Below are positions 41,550 to 41,737 of a DNA stretch of 41,737 nt, in pieces. Origin of the DNA: Lachnospiraceae bacterium (GTDB lineage Bacteria; Bacillota; Clostridia; Lachnospirales; Lachnospiraceae); contig JALFTO010000012.1 of the NCBI GenBank assembly GCA_022779165.1, positions 1 through 41,737 on the forward strand, in the 5' to 3' direction. Below the pieces are notes generated by a model. It had not been told where the DNA came from, did not search any database, and was given only the letters and a program-made list of their open reading frames with translations. Each line of letters opens with the position of its first letter. The stretch's first letter is position 1. The position numbers and the translations under genes were made by a program.

Positions 41550-41737
41550 ATGAGAAAATTTGAACTGATTGTGCCCTGTCATTTCGGACTGGAGGCACCG
41601 TTAAAACGTGAGATAACAGAATTGGGATATGAGATCACTTCCGTGGAGGACGGGAGAGTTACTTTTTTTGGCGATGAGGAGGCCGTCTGCCGCGCCAATA
41701 TTTTTTTGCGTACGGCAGAGCGTGTGCTGATCAAGGT
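41550..41737 (+). CDS. THUMP-domain class I SAM-dependent RNA methyltransferase, N-terminus (runs off the window)
   Basis: MRKFELIVPCHFGLEAPLKREITELGYEITSVEDGRVTFFGDEEAVCRANIFLRTAERVLIK, typical N-terminus of RlmL-like methyltransferases. Confidence 0.85.
   Translation, partial: MRKFELIVPCHFGLEAPLKREITELGYEITSVEDGRVTFFGDEEAVCRANIFLRTAERVLIK

Overview
The window looks like a low-to-mid GC Firmicutes chromosome, most likely Lachnospiraceae (judged from gene order and protein style; not verified). Most of it is housekeeping and central metabolism. It contains a butyryl-CoA synthesis operon (thl-crt-hbd-bcd-etfB-etfA), a BMP-type nucleoside ABC transporter, a threonine aldolase-like gene, a ybaK-like gene, a ptb-buk pair on the minus strand, secA-prfB, an iron-dependent alcohol dehydrogenase and a Gly-rich/Ig-like-repeat surface protein. 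These are followed by a T-box-controlled aspS-gatCAB operon, guaB, a GH94 phosphorylase divergent from a LacI regulator plus CUT1 sugar ABC transporter, a DUF1700-like pair, and the start of a THUMP methyltransferase. The least explained structure is a pair of very large imperfect palindromes, about 31929-32326 and 39552-40049. They are related to each other, lie in opposite relative orientation, sit at gene 3' ends and flank the GH94/LacI/ABC cassette. Other points of interest are: a prfB programmed-frameshift site that uses UAA instead of UGA with a weak internal SD; a T-box whose best specifier reading is Asn (AAC) in front of the Asp-tRNA(Asn) amidation operon; a probable leaderless transcript for the THUMP methyltransferase; mirrored LacI operators in a divergent promoter; and a 5'-truncated M23 peptidase remnant. 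All calls were made by reading the sequence; no searches or folding programs were run.
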